A stretch of 5,336 bases of DNA from Blastocatellia bacterium (GTDB lineage Bacteria > Acidobacteriota > Blastocatellia > Chloracidobacteriales > JADJPF01), in assembly GCA_023265235.1 (NCBI GenBank), contig JAHFUF010000137.1, positions 1 to 5,336 of the forward strand, given 5' to 3'. The notes under the pieces are model-generated. The model worked only from the letters and a program-made list of their open reading frames with translations, ran no database searches and was not told the DNA's origin. The position numbers and the translations under genes are program-made. Positions 4,796 through 5,336 of this stretch are shown one piece after another (the stretch's first letter is position 1; the number at the start of each line of letters is the position of its first letter).

Positions 4796-5336
4796 TTAAC
4801 CGACTTGTTCTAAAGCCTGTAAGGAAAGCGTCCCACTTTCTACTAGTTCACTAGTAAGAACAAATTTCTTTATCTTACGCTGGGAAGGTAGGTTATAGAA
4901 TGCGTCTAACATAATTTTCTCAAGCACCATTCTTAAACCTCTAGCACCTACTTTGAGTTCTATTGCTTTACGTGCAAGAGCTTCTACTGATGAATCAGTA
5001 TAAGTCATACGAATACCATCTAGTTCAAACAATGCTTGGTATTGTTTCATCAAAGAATTTTTAGGCTTAGTAAGAATCTCTACTAGTGCAGACTCATCTA
5101 ATTCATGTAAAGAGCTTACTGAGGCAAGTCGCCCAACAAATTCAGGGATCATTCCATATTTGATTAAGTCTTGAGGTTCGACATGAAAAAGCACATTAGA
5201 TCTAGCACTAAAGCGACGTTTATTAATATCAGCTTGAAAACCCAAGGTTTTTCCACCTAAACGGCGTTCAATTACTTTATCTAAGCCAACAAAGGCACCG
5301 CCACAAATAAAGAGAATATTTGTAGTATCTACTTTA
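4796..5336 (-). CDS. clpX: ATP-dependent Clp protease ATP-binding subunit ClpX, C-terminal part (5' truncated by window edge)
   Basis: ClpX is the AAA+ hexameric unfoldase that feeds tagged or misfolded proteins into the ClpP peptidase. The reading frame is open to the window edge and shows 179 residues ending at TAA 4798-4796. Counting visible residues, VDTTNILFICGGAFVGL (2-18) is the conserved stretch after Walker B. LGF (31-33) occupies the ClpP-docking loop, where E. coli has IGF. MIPEFVGRL (62-70) carries the conserved Arg of the nucleotide-site region, and GARGLR (130-135) is the sensor 2 motif, followed by MLDAFYNLPS. The N-terminal zinc-binding domain, Walker A and Walker B lie outside the window. 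A TTG near 5245 could be mistaken for a start, but homology continues upstream of it. pip follows after 31 bases. I expect clpP just upstream, but that cannot be seen here. Confidence 0.96.
   Translation of the reverse strand, partial: KVDTTNILFICGGAFVGLDKVIERRLGGKTLGFQADINKRRFSARSNVLFHVEPQDLIKYGMIPEFVGRLASVSSLHELDESALVEILTKPKNSLMKQYQALFELDGIRMTYTDSSVEALARKAIELKVGARGLRMVLEKIMLDAFYNLPSQRKIKKFVLTSELVESGTLSLQALEQVG

Noticed and set aside
5236..5245. TTG at 5245 as the clpX start
   Set aside because: The frame stays open to the window edge and the 30 residues upstream match the conserved ClpX core (VDTTNILFICGGAF), so the gene is simply cut by the window.

Overview
The window is an AT-rich bacterial chromosome segment with ordinary housekeeping genes. 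It holds the downstream part of an F-type ATP synthase operon on the + strand (atpH end, atpA, atpG), a lone secreted ankyrin-repeat gene on the + strand, and a clpX-pip gene pair on the - strand that converges on it. The ATP synthase run stops after atpG at a strong terminator, and no atpD or atpC follows. That split layout is known from several phyla, including Bacteroidota and Acidobacteriota. My weak guess is an acidobacterium or similar free-living Gram-negative, but the sequence does not settle this.

Region by region: 1-211 is the 3' end of atpH (delta subunit). 277-1530 is atpA, which hits an early stop after residue 417. The missing C-terminal part reappears in another frame at 1521-1766, with about 20 residues lost at the junction. 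1767-1961 is an unusually long gap inside the operon, filled by about 4.5 copies of an 18-base tandem repeat and then a cluster of hairpins. 1962-2852 is an intact atpG (gamma subunit), followed by a 13-bp-stem terminator at 2874-2913. 2983-3678 encodes a secreted ankyrin-repeat protein. 3679-3816 lies between convergent genes; it holds a likely minus-strand terminator, a second diverged copy of the hairpin element, and a short palindrome. 3817-4764 (-) is a proline iminopeptidase and 4796-5336 (-) is the C-terminal part of ClpX.

Functionally, the left half builds the F1 sector of ATP synthase: delta links F1 to the stator, alpha helps form the nucleotide-binding hexamer, and gamma is the rotor shaft. 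The right half is about protein breakdown: ClpX unfolds substrates for ClpP, and the aminopeptidase could trim proline-starting peptides. Two observations deserve most attention. The first is the broken atpA, whose junction sequence fits a deletion between two short direct repeats. The second is a dispersed two-hairpin element, present once inside the ATP synthase operon and once beside pip, with a constant loop and a stem that covaries between the copies. I see no phage, transposase, CRISPR or defence system here, and nothing I would call a new multi-gene system.
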